Source: Actinomycetes bacterium (GTDB lineage Bacteria; Actinomycetota; Acidimicrobiia; Acidimicrobiales; Ilumatobacteraceae). Taken from it: a DNA stretch of 64,000 nt. Below, in pieces: positions 17,044 through 24,587 of this stretch (positions are counted from its first letter, which is position 1; each line of letters begins with the position of its first letter). The stretch lies in the NCBI GenBank assembly GCA_025356335.1, contig JANXUF010000125.1:1-64000 (forward strand), given 5' to 3'. A program made the translations under genes and the position numbers. The notes under the pieces are model-generated. The model saw only the letters and a program-made list of their open reading frames with translations. It had not been told where the DNA came from and searched no databases.

Positions 17044-17748
17044 ATGAGTCGCACGGTCCTGGTCACCGGAGGTTCGCGCGGCATCGGCCTCGCCGTTGCG
17101 CGTCGCTTTGCCGCTGACGGAGACAATGTCGCCGTCACCTACCACACGTCCCCCCCGCCGGACGGGCTGTTCGGCGTGCAGTGCGACGTCACCTCGAGCG
17201 AACAGGTCGACGCTGCCTTCACGGCGATCGAAGCACAGTACGGACCGGTCAATGTGCTGGTGTCGAACGCCGGCATCACCAAGGACATGCTGCTGTTGCG
17301 TATGGGTGAGGCCGATTTCGCCAGCGTCGTCGACGCCAATCTGACCGGCGCATTCCGCGTCGCCAAGCGGGCAACGCAGGGCATGTTGCGCGCCAGGGCC
17401 GGCCGCATCATCTTCGTCTCTTCCGTCGTCGCACTCTACGGATCCGCCGGCCAGGCGAACTACGCGGCCTCGAAAGCAGGGCTCGTCGGCCTCGCCCGAT
17501 CGCTCGCTCGTGAACTCGGCTCGCGTTCGATCACCGTCAACGTCGTCGCACCCGGTCCTGTCGACACCGATATGACAGCGGCGCTGAGTGAGAAGCGACG
17601 TGCTGAGTTGACCAGTGCCGTTCCGCTCGCGAGGATGGCCAAGCCGGAAGAGATCGCCGGCACCGTCGCCTTTCTCGCCTCGCCCGACGCGGCCTACATC
17701 ACCGGTGCCGTGATTCCCGTCGACGGTGGACTCGGCATGGGACACTGA
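17044..17748 (+). CDS. fabG: 3-oxoacyl-ACP reductase
   Basis: A 234-aa short-chain dehydrogenase reducing 3-oxoacyl-ACP with NADPH. Cofactor loop TGGSRGIG, VSNAGITKD, catalytic Ser in VSSVVALYG, YAASK (Tyr/Lys pair), and the PGPVDTDM segment are all present. ATG 17044 gives MSRTVLVTGGSRGIG, the family-typical N-terminus; a 21-residue upstream extension reads as non-coding. Third gene of the fab operon. Its stop overlaps the first codon of a repeat-derived small ORF. Confidence 0.95.
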   Translation: MSRTVLVTGGSRGIGLAVARRFAADGDNVAVTYHTSPPPDGLFGVQCDVTSSEQVDAAFTAIEAQYGPVNVLVSNAGITKDMLLLRMGEADFASVVDANLTGAFRVAKRATQGMLRARAGRIIFVSSVVALYGSAGQANYAASKAGLVGLARSLARELGSRSITVNVVAPGPVDTDMTAALSEKRRAELTSAVPLARMAKPEEIAGTVAFLASPDAAYITGAVIPVDGGLGMGH

Positions 17749-17858
17749 TGACATTCGAACCGATCCGAGTCGAACCGATCCGAGTCGAACCGATGCGAGT
17801 CGAACCAATGACAATCGAACACACACACAAAAAGGAGTTCTCAGATGAGCGAGGTTGA
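17748..17858 (+). CDS. Possible 36-codon small ORF built from EPIRV repeats
   Basis: ATG 17748 overlaps the fabG stop (TGATG), and the ORF ends at TGA 17856-17858, 14 nt inside acpP. It reads MTFEPIRVEPIRVEPMRV, then a decayed copy and a His/Lys-rich tail. The composition comes from the 15-bp tandem repeat, so it may be only the by-product of that repeat; the position between two coupled genes leaves open a role in translation coupling. Confidence 0.25.
   Translation: MTFEPIRVEPIRVEPMRVEPMTIEHTHKKEFSDERG
17756..17815. repeat. 15-bp tandem repeat between fabG and acpP
   Basis: Four tandem copies of CGAACCGATCCGAGT: two exact (17756-17785), one with a single change (17786-17800) and one decayed (17801-17815). 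They fill most of the fabG-acpP spacer and stop before the acpP ribosome binding site. Confidence 0.9.
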
Positions 17859-18090
17859 TCCGGAGCTGTTTGCCCGTTTCAAGAAGGTGGCCGTCGACGT
17901 GCTGAGCGTCGAGCCCGACAAGGTCGTCCCTGAAGCCAAGTTCGCCGACGATCTGGACGCTGACAGCCTCGACCTCGTCGAACTGGTCATGGGTCTCGAG
18001 GAAGAATTCGATGTCGTCGTTCCCGAGGAAGAACTCGAGGGAGTGGAGACGGTCGGCCAGGCATACGACCTGGTGGCCGGCAAGCTGTAA
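17845..18090 (+). CDS. acpP: Acyl carrier protein
   Basis: An 81-aa acidic ACP with the phosphopantetheine Ser in DADSLDLVEL. It carries the growing chain for FabD, FabH, FabG, FabF and FabZ. ATG 17845 follows a strong AAGGAG at 8 nt, the best ribosome binding site in the operon, consistent with high ACP demand. Its TAA stop overlaps the fabF ATG (TAATG). Confidence 0.97.
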   Translation: MSEVDPELFARFKKVAVDVLSVEPDKVVPEAKFADDLDADSLDLVELVMGLEEEFDVVVPEEELEGVETVGQAYDLVAGKL

Positions 18091-19271
18091 TGCGTGGTAA
18101 CGGCCGCAGGGTCGTCATCACCGGCTTCGGCGTGGTGGCCCCCTGCGGTATCGGCCGCCAGCAGTTCTGGCAGGGATTGCAGGGTCCGAACGTCACCGGC
18201 GGTAACACGACGACGATCCCTGATTGGGATCCACAACCGTATTTCGAGAGCCCGAAGGACGCCAGGCGCGCCGATCGAGTGCAACAGTTCGCGCTCGCGG
18301 CTGCTGCTGAGGCGGTCGAACAGGCAGGTGACTTCATCGGTGACCCTGCGCGCGCCGGCACGATTTTCGCAACCGGCATCGGTGGCCTCGAATCCACCCA
18401 GGAACAGATCAAGGTGCTGGTCGAAAAGGGCCCTCGTCGTGTCTCTCCGTTTCTCGTGCCGATGATGATGCCGAACGCGTCGGGGGCTTCGATCTCGATG
18501 CGATACGGCCTCAAAGGGCCGAACGAGACGATCTGTACAGCCTGCGCCGCTTCGACACATGCCCTCGGTTATGCCGCCAGGACGATCGCCTGGGACCTCG
18601 CCGACGTCGTCGTCAGTGGTGGCTCGGAGGCGTCGGCCGTCGAGATCGGTATCGCCAGTTTCGGCAACATGACGGCGTTGACGACGTCCGGCCGGTCGAT
18701 CCCCTTCGACGCTGATCGTGACGGTTTCGTACTCGGAGAAGGTGCAGCCGTGTTCGTCTTGGAGGAACGCGAGCGGGCGATCGCCCGCGGCGCAACGATC
18801 TACGGCGAGATCGTCGGTGCCGCCAGCAATGCCGACGCCCACCACATCACGGCTCCTTCACCGGGGGGCGTCGGTGCAGTCGCCTGTATGGAGTTGGCGC
18901 TCGCCGACGCCGGCCTGACGGCTGCAGACATCAAGCAGATCAACGCTCATGGCACATCGACACCGTTGAACGACGCTGCTGAGGCCGAGGCCGTTGCCAA
19001 GGTCTTCGGCGCCAACGGGCCGCCGGTTGTTTCGACGAAGGGTGTGACCGGACACGCCCTCGGCGCCGCAGGTGCGCTGGAGGCCGCCGCCGTGCTGTTG
19101 TCGTTCGAGCACCGGCTCATTCCCCGCACGGCCGGCACGAGCACACTGAGCCCCGACATGACGATCGACCTGGTGATCGGTGAGCCACGCAGTTGGGAGC
19201 CAGGTCCGACGATCTCCAACAACTTCGGCTTCGGTGGACACAACGGCTCGATCATCATCATCCCCGCCTGA
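18090..19271 (+). CDS. fabF: 3-oxoacyl-ACP synthase II
   Basis: A 393-aa elongating ketosynthase. Catalytic Cys152 in CTACAASTHALG, His in NAHGTSTPLND, and second His in GVTGHALGAAG form the Cys-His-His triad; NNFGFGGHN closes the C-terminus. Slightly shorter than typical FabF (about 410) but complete. Translation is coupled to acpP through TAATG. Last gene of the fabD-H-G-acpP-F unit. Confidence 0.96.
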   Translation: MRGNGRRVVITGFGVVAPCGIGRQQFWQGLQGPNVTGGNTTTIPDWDPQPYFESPKDARRADRVQQFALAAAAEAVEQAGDFIGDPARAGTIFATGIGGLESTQEQIKVLVEKGPRRVSPFLVPMMMPNASGASISMRYGLKGPNETICTACAASTHALGYAARTIAWDLADVVVSGGSEASAVEIGIASFGNMTALTTSGRSIPFDADRDGFVLGEGAAVFVLEERERAIARGATIYGEIVGAASNADAHHITAPSPGGVGAVACMELALADAGLTAADIKQINAHGTSTPLNDAAEAEAVAKVFGANGPPVVSTKGVTGHALGAAGALEAAAVLLSFEHRLIPRTAGTSTLSPDMTIDLVIGEPRSWEPGPTISNNFGFGGHNGSIIIIPA

Positions 19272-19308
19272 CGCTCGATACCCCCTCCCCCGGAACTGAG
19301 TCCACGTG

Positions 19309-19326
19309 GCCGCCACATATGGCGGC
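19309..19326. terminator. Hairpin downstream of fabF
   Basis: GCCGCC and GGCGGC flank a 6-nt loop 37 nt after the fabF stop. There is no U tract; a terminator role is inferred from position only. Confidence 0.3.
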
Positions 19327-19410
19327 AAACGGGCCGAGGAATGTGCAAGTCGGAGCAAATTCCCACCTGACTCCAAGAACAATGTCACACCCCTGTGAGA
19401 CAGTACGGAC

Positions 19411-19662
19411 ATGCTCATCCATGAATTGTTCGTCGACGTCCTCAATCCCCACATCGTCCATTCGTCTGCGCTCTGCGAAGCAAACACCGGGCTCACCGAC
19501 ATCGTCGAGAGTCACCTCGACATCCGTGTCACCGATCTCGATCAGCTCGTCGAAGGCGCAGACCGCCTCGGCTATCTGATCCCGACATGGGCGGCGCGGG
19601 CGATGCAGCCCTGCCCGCACTGCACGTTGATCGTCACTGCCAACTGGGCAATGGCTGCCTGA
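19411..19662 (+). CDS. Hypothetical 83-aa protein with CPHC motif
   Basis: An 83-aa soluble protein, not recognised. It has Cys22, a helical middle (DIVESHLDIRVTDLDQLVEGADRLG) and a C-terminal CPHC pair that could bind metal or act as a redox motif. Third-position GC is high throughout and the ORF ends inside an inverted repeat shared with the stop of convergent fabZ, which supports it over the competing minus-strand ORF. The ribosome binding site is weak (GAGA). Confidence 0.55.
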   Translation: MLIHELFVDVLNPHIVHSSALCEANTGLTDIVESHLDIRVTDLDQLVEGADRLGYLIPTWAARAMQPCPHCTLIVTANWAMAA

Positions 19663-19690
19663 CACGGTTGTCGTCGAATGCCTGTCAGGC
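19657..19690. terminator. Bidirectional terminator spanning two stop codons
   Basis: GCCTGACA (19657-19664) is perfectly complementary to TGTCAGGC (19683-19690). Each arm contains the stop codon of one of two convergent genes (83-aa protein and fabZ). Stem 8 bp, loop 18 nt. Confidence 0.5.
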
Positions 19691-20149
19691 GTCGACGACG
19701 ACGAACAGCAGCTCGCATTGGCACGCGAGTTGGCCGTTCAACATCGCCTTGCCGACACCCTTGCCGGCGCGTGCCGACATCCGGCCCAGCTCGACACTCA
19801 GTTCGAGCGTGTCACCGGGGCCGACCTGACGACGGAAACGAGCACCGTCGAGGCCACCGAACAACGGCAGTTTGCCGGCATAACGCGAGTCGAGCAACAG
19901 AGCGATCGCCCCGACCTGGGCGATCGCCTCACACATCAGCACGCCCGGCAACGTCGGCCGGCCGGGGAAGTGACCGGCGAAGAACCATTCGTCGCCGGTC
20001 AGATGCCAACGTCCGGCGGCAGAAACTCCAGGGTTGAGATCGACGATCTCGTCGACGAAGAGGAACGGCGGCCGGTGCGGCAGAATGTCGGCGGGAGCCG
20101 GAAAGTTCGACATCGTTTCTGGCGCAGTTTCTGGCGCAGTTTCGGGCAC
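19685..20149 (-). CDS. fabZ: 3-hydroxyacyl-ACP dehydratase, FabZ type
   Basis: A 154-aa hotdog-fold dehydratase supplying the third step of the elongation cycle. LPHRPPFLFVDEI, the active-site His in FFAGHFPGRPTLPGVLMCEA (with the catalytic Glu equivalent) and FRRQVGPGDTLEL are conserved. The GTG start at 20149 gives an N-terminal PETAPETAPET stretch made by a 12-bp repeat; ATG 20113 just after the repeat would give a more typical N-terminus. The gene is in the same frame as bcp, five codons after its stop. Confidence 0.9.
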   Translation of the reverse strand: MPETAPETAPETMSNFPAPADILPHRPPFLFVDEIVDLNPGVSAAGRWHLTGDEWFFAGHFPGRPTLPGVLMCEAIAQVGAIALLLDSRYAGKLPLFGGLDGARFRRQVGPGDTLELSVELGRMSARAGKGVGKAMLNGQLACQCELLFVVVDA

Positions 20150-20164
20150 GGTATCCGGCTCGAC

Positions 20165-20617
20165 TTACTTGCCGAGCGCTTCGAGCAGCTTGACCGGAGT
20201 GTCCTTCGGACTGATCTTGTACCAGACCTCGGTGAGCATGCCCTTGGCGTCGATCAGGAACGCCGAGCGGACGATCCCCATGTAGACCTTGCCGTAGTTC
20301 TTCTTCTCCTGCCACACGTCGAACGCCTCGGCGACGGAATGCTCGATGTCCGACAACAGCGTGAAGCCGAGATGGTACTTCTCCTTGAACTTGGCAAGTG
20401 CCGACGGCTTGTCGGGACTGATCCCGATGATCACCGCATCGCCGACCTCCCCGAGAATGTCGCGCAAACCACATGCCTGCGTGGTACAGCCCGGCGTATC
20501 AGCGCGGGGGTAGAAGTACACGAGCACGTTCTTTCCCTTGGCGCTTTTCAACGAGAACGGGGCTCCGTCCTGGTCGAGCAGATCGATCGTGGGGGCTTGG
20601 TCTCCGATTTTCAACAC
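20165..20617 (-). CDS. bcp: Thiol peroxidase, Bcp/PrxQ-type peroxiredoxin
   Basis: A 150-aa peroxiredoxin that reduces peroxides with thioredoxin-like donors. The peroxidatic Cys and the PrxQ resolving Cys lie five residues apart in YPRADTPGCTTQACGLRD; the family segment ISPDKPSALAKFKEKYHL follows. GTG 20617 gives MLKIGDQAPTIDLLDQDG, the standard N-terminus; an ORF extension upstream overlaps the next gene and is rejected. It lies 4 nt downstream of a Cys-rich small gene and just upstream of fabZ. Confidence 0.93.
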   Translation of the reverse strand: MLKIGDQAPTIDLLDQDGAPFSLKSAKGKNVLVYFYPRADTPGCTTQACGLRDILGEVGDAVIIGISPDKPSALAKFKEKYHLGFTLLSDIEHSVAEAFDVWQEKKNYGKVYMGIVRSAFLIDAKGMLTEVWYKISPKDTPVKLLEALGK

Positions 20618-20621
20618 AGCC

Positions 20622-20942
20622 CTACGGTACTCGCCTCGCCGTCGCGCCGCCGAAGAATGCGCCGCGCCGACGGGCGTGAGCGTGGTAGTGATCGGGGATA
20701 TTGCGCATGTTGTCGTCGACGTAGTACTCCCATCCGAAACGCTCGACGACAACGTCAGCCAGATGCCCGTGCAACAACGCCTTGATCTCCTCGGACGGCG
20801 CCGGATCGTGGACCTTCCAGACGACCATCGGCACGGCGCAGAACTCGCACTCGGCGATCCAGCAGACGTCGTCCTCGAAGTACCACTCGGTCATCTTGGC
20901 CGCCTCGCACAGATCGCAGACCGCCGGATCGAACGCCACCAT
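20622..20942 (-). CDS. Hypothetical zinc-ribbon-like protein
   Basis: A 106-aa protein with two CxxC pairs, CDLC (near residue 9) and CEFC (near 32), plus an additional Cys between them, followed by VPMVVWKVHD and a His-rich NIPDHYHAHARRR region. I recall similar unnamed actinobacterial proteins, which superficially resemble the Zn site of HIT proteins but lack the HxHxH catalytic motif. It lies 8 nt after trpA and 4 nt before bcp, so it is likely part of the trpB-trpA-bcp-fabZ transcript. Function unknown. Confidence 0.75.
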   Translation of the reverse strand: MVAFDPAVCDLCEAAKMTEWYFEDDVCWIAECEFCAVPMVVWKVHDPAPSEEIKALLHGHLADVVVERFGWEYYVDDNMRNIPDHYHAHARRRGAFFGGATARRVP

Positions 20943-20950
20943 CGGCCCCG

Positions 20951-21754
20951 TCAGGCCGTGATGACAGCAACAGGAGCGGCAGACGCAACCGCGTCGATCG
21001 CCACACGTACTTCGGCGACATAGTCACCCACGGCATCTGCCCCGCCATCCATCAGACGCCGGACGACGGACGCACCCTGCACGACGCCATCAGCAACCGC
21101 ACAAACCTGCGCGGCCTGGGCGGCGTTGGACACGCCGACGCCGACGATCACCGGCACGTCGGTGATCTTCTTCAGCCGGGCGGCGAGCGTGGTCGCCGTT
21201 GACGCGAGCGTGTCACGCTCGCCGGTGACGCCGAGCAGGCCAACCGAATAGACGAAGCCGCGGGCCCGAGCACAAATGCGCGGCAGCCGCTCGTCGGGCG
21301 CCGTCGGCGCAGCCAACATGACCGTGTCGACGTCGCTGGCGTCCGCGGCACGCGTCCATTCGACCGACTCCTCCAAGGGGAGGTCCGGGACGATCGCCGC
21401 CGAAATCCCGGAAGCGATCAGCAGCTCAGCGAAACGCCGATGGCCGAAACGGAAGACGGTGTTGTAGTACAGCATCACCGCCAACGGAATGTCGACGTCG
21501 AGATCGCGGGCCTCTTCGAGGATGCTCACTGGCGTCGCTCCGGCGGTCAGCGCCCGCAACGACGCTTCCTGGATGACCGGTCCGTCCATCACCGGATCGG
21601 AGAACGGAATGCCGATCTCGATAGCATCGGCACCATTGGCAGCAGCGGCGCGGACAGCGTCCTGCCAGCCCGTCAACCCGCCGGTGACGTACGGCACCAG
21701 AAGTTTCCGTCCGGCGTCGCGTTTGGCGCGGAAGTCGGTGTCCAAGCGGCCCAT
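20951..21754 (-). CDS. trpA: Tryptophan synthase alpha chain
   Basis: A 267-aa TIM barrel that cleaves indole-3-glycerol phosphate to indole, which is channelled to TrpB. Catalytic Glu in DAIEIGIPFSDPVMDGP and Asp in AAIVPDLPLEE are present; GLLGVTGER and the phosphate loop GVGVSNAAQA are conserved. Its ATG shares one base with the trpB stop (TGATG), indicating coupling with the partner subunit. Confidence 0.96.
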   Translation of the reverse strand: MGRLDTDFRAKRDAGRKLLVPYVTGGLTGWQDAVRAAAANGADAIEIGIPFSDPVMDGPVIQEASLRALTAGATPVSILEEARDLDVDIPLAVMLYYNTVFRFGHRRFAELLIASGISAAIVPDLPLEESVEWTRAADASDVDTVMLAAPTAPDERLPRICARARGFVYSVGLLGVTGERDTLASTATTLAARLKKITDVPVIVGVGVSNAAQAAQVCAVADGVVQGASVVRRLMDGGADAVGDYVAEVRVAIDAVASAAPVAVITA

Positions 21755-22938
21755 CAGTGACCACCGGCTGCGAGTTCCGGCTCCAGGATGTCCATCATCT
21801 GGGCGACGTCCTTGTCGCCTCGTCCCGACAGGTTGATCAACGCCGTCTGACCCTGGAAGCGGCCGGCCTCACGGATCAGCCAGGCAATCGCGTGGGCACA
21901 CTCCAGCGCAGAGATGATGCCCTCGGTCCTGGCGAGCACCTGGAACGCTTCGATGACTTCGGGATCGGTGACCGTCTCGTACTTCGCCCGACCGATCGAG
22001 GCGAGATACGAATGTTCCGGCCCGACACCCGGATAGTCGAGGCCGGCGGAGATCGACTGCGCTTCGAGGACCTGCCCGTACTCGTCCTGCATCAGATAGC
22101 TCTTCATGCCGTGCACGACGCCGGGAATGCCGCGTCCGACAGCAGCGCCGCCTGCCGGTTCGACACCGATCAGTGCGGTCTTCGGGCTGTCGACGAACCC
22201 GCTGAAGATCCCCATCGCATTCGAGCCGCCTCCGACGCAGGCGATCACGAGGTCGGGGTCGCCGCCGAGCAGGTCAGCACACTGCACCTTTGCCTCGTTG
22301 CCGATCACCCGGTGGAATTCGCGGACCATCCACGGGTACGGGTGCGGGCCCATCACCGAACCGAGGCAGTAGTGCGTCGATTCGACCGTGGCAACCCAGT
22401 CGCGCATCGCCTCGTTGACGGCATCCTTCAATGTCCTGCTACCCGAATGCACGGCTTCGACCTCGGAACCCAGCAGCTTCATCCGGAAGACGTTGAGCGC
22501 CTGACGCTCCACGTCCACGGCGCCCATGTACACCTTGCACTGCAGGCCGAGGAGCGCTGCAGCGGTCGCCGAGGCGACGCCATGCTGGCCTGCCCCGGTC
22601 TCGGCGACGATCCGCTTCTTCCCCATTCGTTGGGCAAGCAGCACCTGCCCGAGGACGTTGTTGATCTTGTGCGATCCCGTGTGGTTGAGGTCTTCGCGCT
22701 TGAGGATCACGCGTACCCCGAGCTGTGCCGACAGATTGTGGCACTCCGTCAGCATCGACGGCCGCCCGGCGTAGGAGCGTAAGAGTTCGTCGAGTTCGGC
22801 ACGGAAGGCGGGATCGGACCACGCCTCGCGGAAGGCGGCCTCCAGTTCCATGCATGCCGGGATCAGCGTTTCGGGGACATATCGCCCTCCGAACTCGCCG
22901 AAGCGGCCTTCAGCAGTCGGTTCCGCCATCAATGACAT
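21754..22938 (-). CDS. trpB: Tryptophan synthase beta chain
   Basis: A 394-aa PLP enzyme joining indole and serine. FGEFGGRYVPETL at the N-terminus, PLP Lys in HTGSHKINN, GAGQHG, and the phosphate loop GGGSNAMG are intact. ATG 22938 follows AAGGG at 12 nt; ATG 22929 is an alternative and a longer ORF to 22998 reads as non-coding. trpF lies 111 nt upstream with no other feature in the gap. Confidence 0.96.
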   Translation of the reverse strand: MSLMAEPTAEGRFGEFGGRYVPETLIPACMELEAAFREAWSDPAFRAELDELLRSYAGRPSMLTECHNLSAQLGVRVILKREDLNHTGSHKINNVLGQVLLAQRMGKKRIVAETGAGQHGVASATAAALLGLQCKVYMGAVDVERQALNVFRMKLLGSEVEAVHSGSRTLKDAVNEAMRDWVATVESTHYCLGSVMGPHPYPWMVREFHRVIGNEAKVQCADLLGGDPDLVIACVGGGSNAMGIFSGFVDSPKTALIGVEPAGGAAVGRGIPGVVHGMKSYLMQDEYGQVLEAQSISAGLDYPGVGPEHSYLASIGRAKYETVTDPEVIEAFQVLARTEGIISALECAHAIAWLIREAGRFQGQTALINLSGRGDKDVAQMMDILEPELAAGGH

Positions 22939-23049
22939 TGACAGGTCTGCCCTTCTCGTCGGTCGGCAACAATCGGTTCTACGTCTCTCGTCGAACACCG
23001 TCTTCGGTGGTCCATACTCGCCACTGATCGCGTGAGAAGCAACTGGGTT

Positions 23050-23709
23050 TCAGTAGTCGTCGTCTGCCCAGTTGTACGGCAGCTCGTCCGGTCCAAGGTA
23101 CGGCTTCGGCGCAGCGGCGCGGGCATTGGCGATGAATTGCTTGAGCTTGATCGGGTCCTTGCGGCCAGGTGACCGCTCGACCCCCGTCGACACGTCGACT
23201 CCCCACGGGTGCACCGTCTTGATCGCCGCTGCGACATTGTCTGGCGTCAAACCACCGGCAAGGATCACTCGGATCTCGTCCGGGATCTCGGCAACCATCG
23301 TCCAGTCGAAAACCTCACCGGAGCCGGGCGACGCTGCATCGATGAGCACTACGTCGAGCCCGAAATCCTTGACAGACCCAAGCCCTGCGGCACCGGCATT
23401 GAAGCCTTTGATCACCAATTGTGTACCGCGCTGCACCTCGGCGACCATCGCCGGGGTTTCGCGCCCGTGCAGTTGCGCCGCTTTGAGGTTTGCCTTGTCG
23501 ACGATTTCCAACACGCGAGTGGGCAGCTCGTCACGGAAGACACCCACTGTCAGAATGTGCGCAGGCAGCCGGCGAGTGATGTCATAGACCTGCAGCGGCG
23601 ACACCTGCCGGGTCGAGGGGGCGAAGACGAAGCCGAGCGCGTCAGCACCCATCGCTACAGCGAGGAGTGCATCGTCCTCATTCGTGATCCCGCAAATCTT
23701 GACGAACAT
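23050..23709 (-). CDS. trpF: Phosphoribosylanthranilate isomerase
   Basis: A 219-aa TIM barrel of tryptophan synthesis. VKICGITNEDDAL (catalytic Cys), GFVFAPSTR, QLHGRE, Asp in VVLIDA and ILAGGLTPDNV are conserved. After the barrel signature GVDVSTGVERSPGRKDP the protein carries an extra C-terminal PYLGPDELPYNWADDDY tail. ATG 23709 follows a TAACGT box at 10 nt. It lies apart from trpC, and no trpE, trpG or trpD is in the window. Confidence 0.95.
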   Translation of the reverse strand: MFVKICGITNEDDALLAVAMGADALGFVFAPSTRQVSPLQVYDITRRLPAHILTVGVFRDELPTRVLEIVDKANLKAAQLHGRETPAMVAEVQRGTQLVIKGFNAGAAGLGSVKDFGLDVVLIDAASPGSGEVFDWTMVAEIPDEIRVILAGGLTPDNVAAAIKTVHPWGVDVSTGVERSPGRKDPIKLKQFIANARAAAPKPYLGPDELPYNWADDDY

Positions 23710-23719
23710 TTCAGCCGCA

Positions 23720-23725
23720 ACGTTA
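23720..23725 (-). promoter_or_regulatory. -10 box upstream of trpF
   Basis: TAACGT on the minus strand, 10 nt before ATG 23709; implies a leader of only a few nucleotides. Confidence 0.35.
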
Positions 23726-23777
23726 GCGCTGCGCTGCCGCTGAACCGGGGAGAGTTGTGCGAGCGCAGGCAGTGCCG

Positions 23778-24380
23778 TCAGACGCGGTTTCGCGCCCTGG
23801 CCTGTTGCTCGCGACGGTTGCGGGAGTCGACCTTGCGCTGTTCCTGCACGGCCTTGCGCTTGGCCTTGACATCGTCATCGGCTTTGCGAGCAGGCAACGC
23901 CGGGGCCGACTCGATCTCGACCTTCGGCAAGGCAAGCGTCTCGTCGTGCTTCAAGAGATACGTGAGCGTCGGCGCAGCCTTGGCTTCCCCGGCGATCGCC
24001 CCGGCGAGCATCAGCCGGACAGTGCCGAGGCCGTATTTCTCGATCAGCGCCGGGGTCACTTCGAGGATCTGTGCTTCGGTCGGGAAGTCGGCATGCTCGC
24101 CGAGCATCTCGATGCATTCCGCAAGGCTCGGGTCGGTCAACACGGTCGTGATCTTCTCCAGCTCGCCGTTCATCCGGCCGCGCGTCACGGCCGTGCGCAT
24201 CGCCAGATTCCGCGTATCGGCGTCGGCGAATCCGTCGGTCGAGCCGCTCAGTTCGTCGATCGCCTTCTGGTGGTCCTCCGGCAGCGAAGCGAACAACGCC
24301 TCGAGTTCGGCGTCGGTGAGGGCGACGAACGCCCGATCGAGCAACGAGAGCGCCTGGAGGTGAGTCTTGACCTTATTCAC
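23778..24380 (-). CDS. Hypothetical helical protein with basic C-terminus
   Basis: A 200-aa soluble protein, not recognised. It is predicted mostly helical (LLDRAFVALTDAELEALFASL, ITTVLTDPSLAECIEMLGEH, ALIEKYGLGTVRLMLAGAIAG) with a C-terminal 45-residue Lys/Arg/Gln-rich coil suggestive of nucleic-acid or ribosome contact. GTG 24380 is preceded by TAGCGT at 8 nt, supporting this start against the much longer open frame. The gap to the next gene (24381-24587) holds only promoter elements. Confidence 0.7.
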   Translation of the reverse strand: MNKVKTHLQALSLLDRAFVALTDAELEALFASLPEDHQKAIDELSGSTDGFADADTRNLAMRTAVTRGRMNGELEKITTVLTDPSLAECIEMLGEHADFPTEAQILEVTPALIEKYGLGTVRLMLAGAIAGEAKAAPTLTYLLKHDETLALPKVEIESAPALPARKADDDVKAKRKAVQEQRKVDSRNRREQQARARNRV

Positions 24381-24388
24381 GGGCGGCA

Positions 24389-24394
24389 ACGCTA
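24389..24394 (-). promoter_or_regulatory. -10 box, leaderless start
   Basis: TAGCGT on the minus strand lies 8 nt before GTG 24380 and defines the start of the helical hypothetical protein. Confidence 0.4.
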
Positions 24395-24538
24395 TCGCCG
24401 CGAACTCGATGACCTGGCGGGACCGACCACATCGACGACGGGTTTTCGCACCTGACTCGTCAGGCGCGCGTGTCTGACACCTTGACTCGATTTCCTTGGT
24501 GTCGTCCCGACGAACCGTTCTTTCCGCTCTGCGCCGCT

Positions 24539-24581
24539 CGGGCGGCTCGCTCCGCTCGCTTGGCCCGCCCGGATCTACGAT
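24539..24581 (+). promoter_or_regulatory. Leaderless promoter with upstream inverted repeat
   Basis: TACGAT (24576-24581) lies 6 nt before ATG 24588, which has no ribosome binding site. Upstream, CGGGCGG (24539-24545) pairs with CCGCCCG (24565-24571) across the -35 region and could be an operator or part of a terminator for read-through. Confidence 0.45.
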
Positions 24582-24587
24582 TGCGCC

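Noticed and set aside
19258..19665. 135-codon minus-strand frame opposite the 83-aa gene
   Set aside because: It would extend through the fabF end and the hairpin; the + frame has better codon use and ends in the shared terminator.
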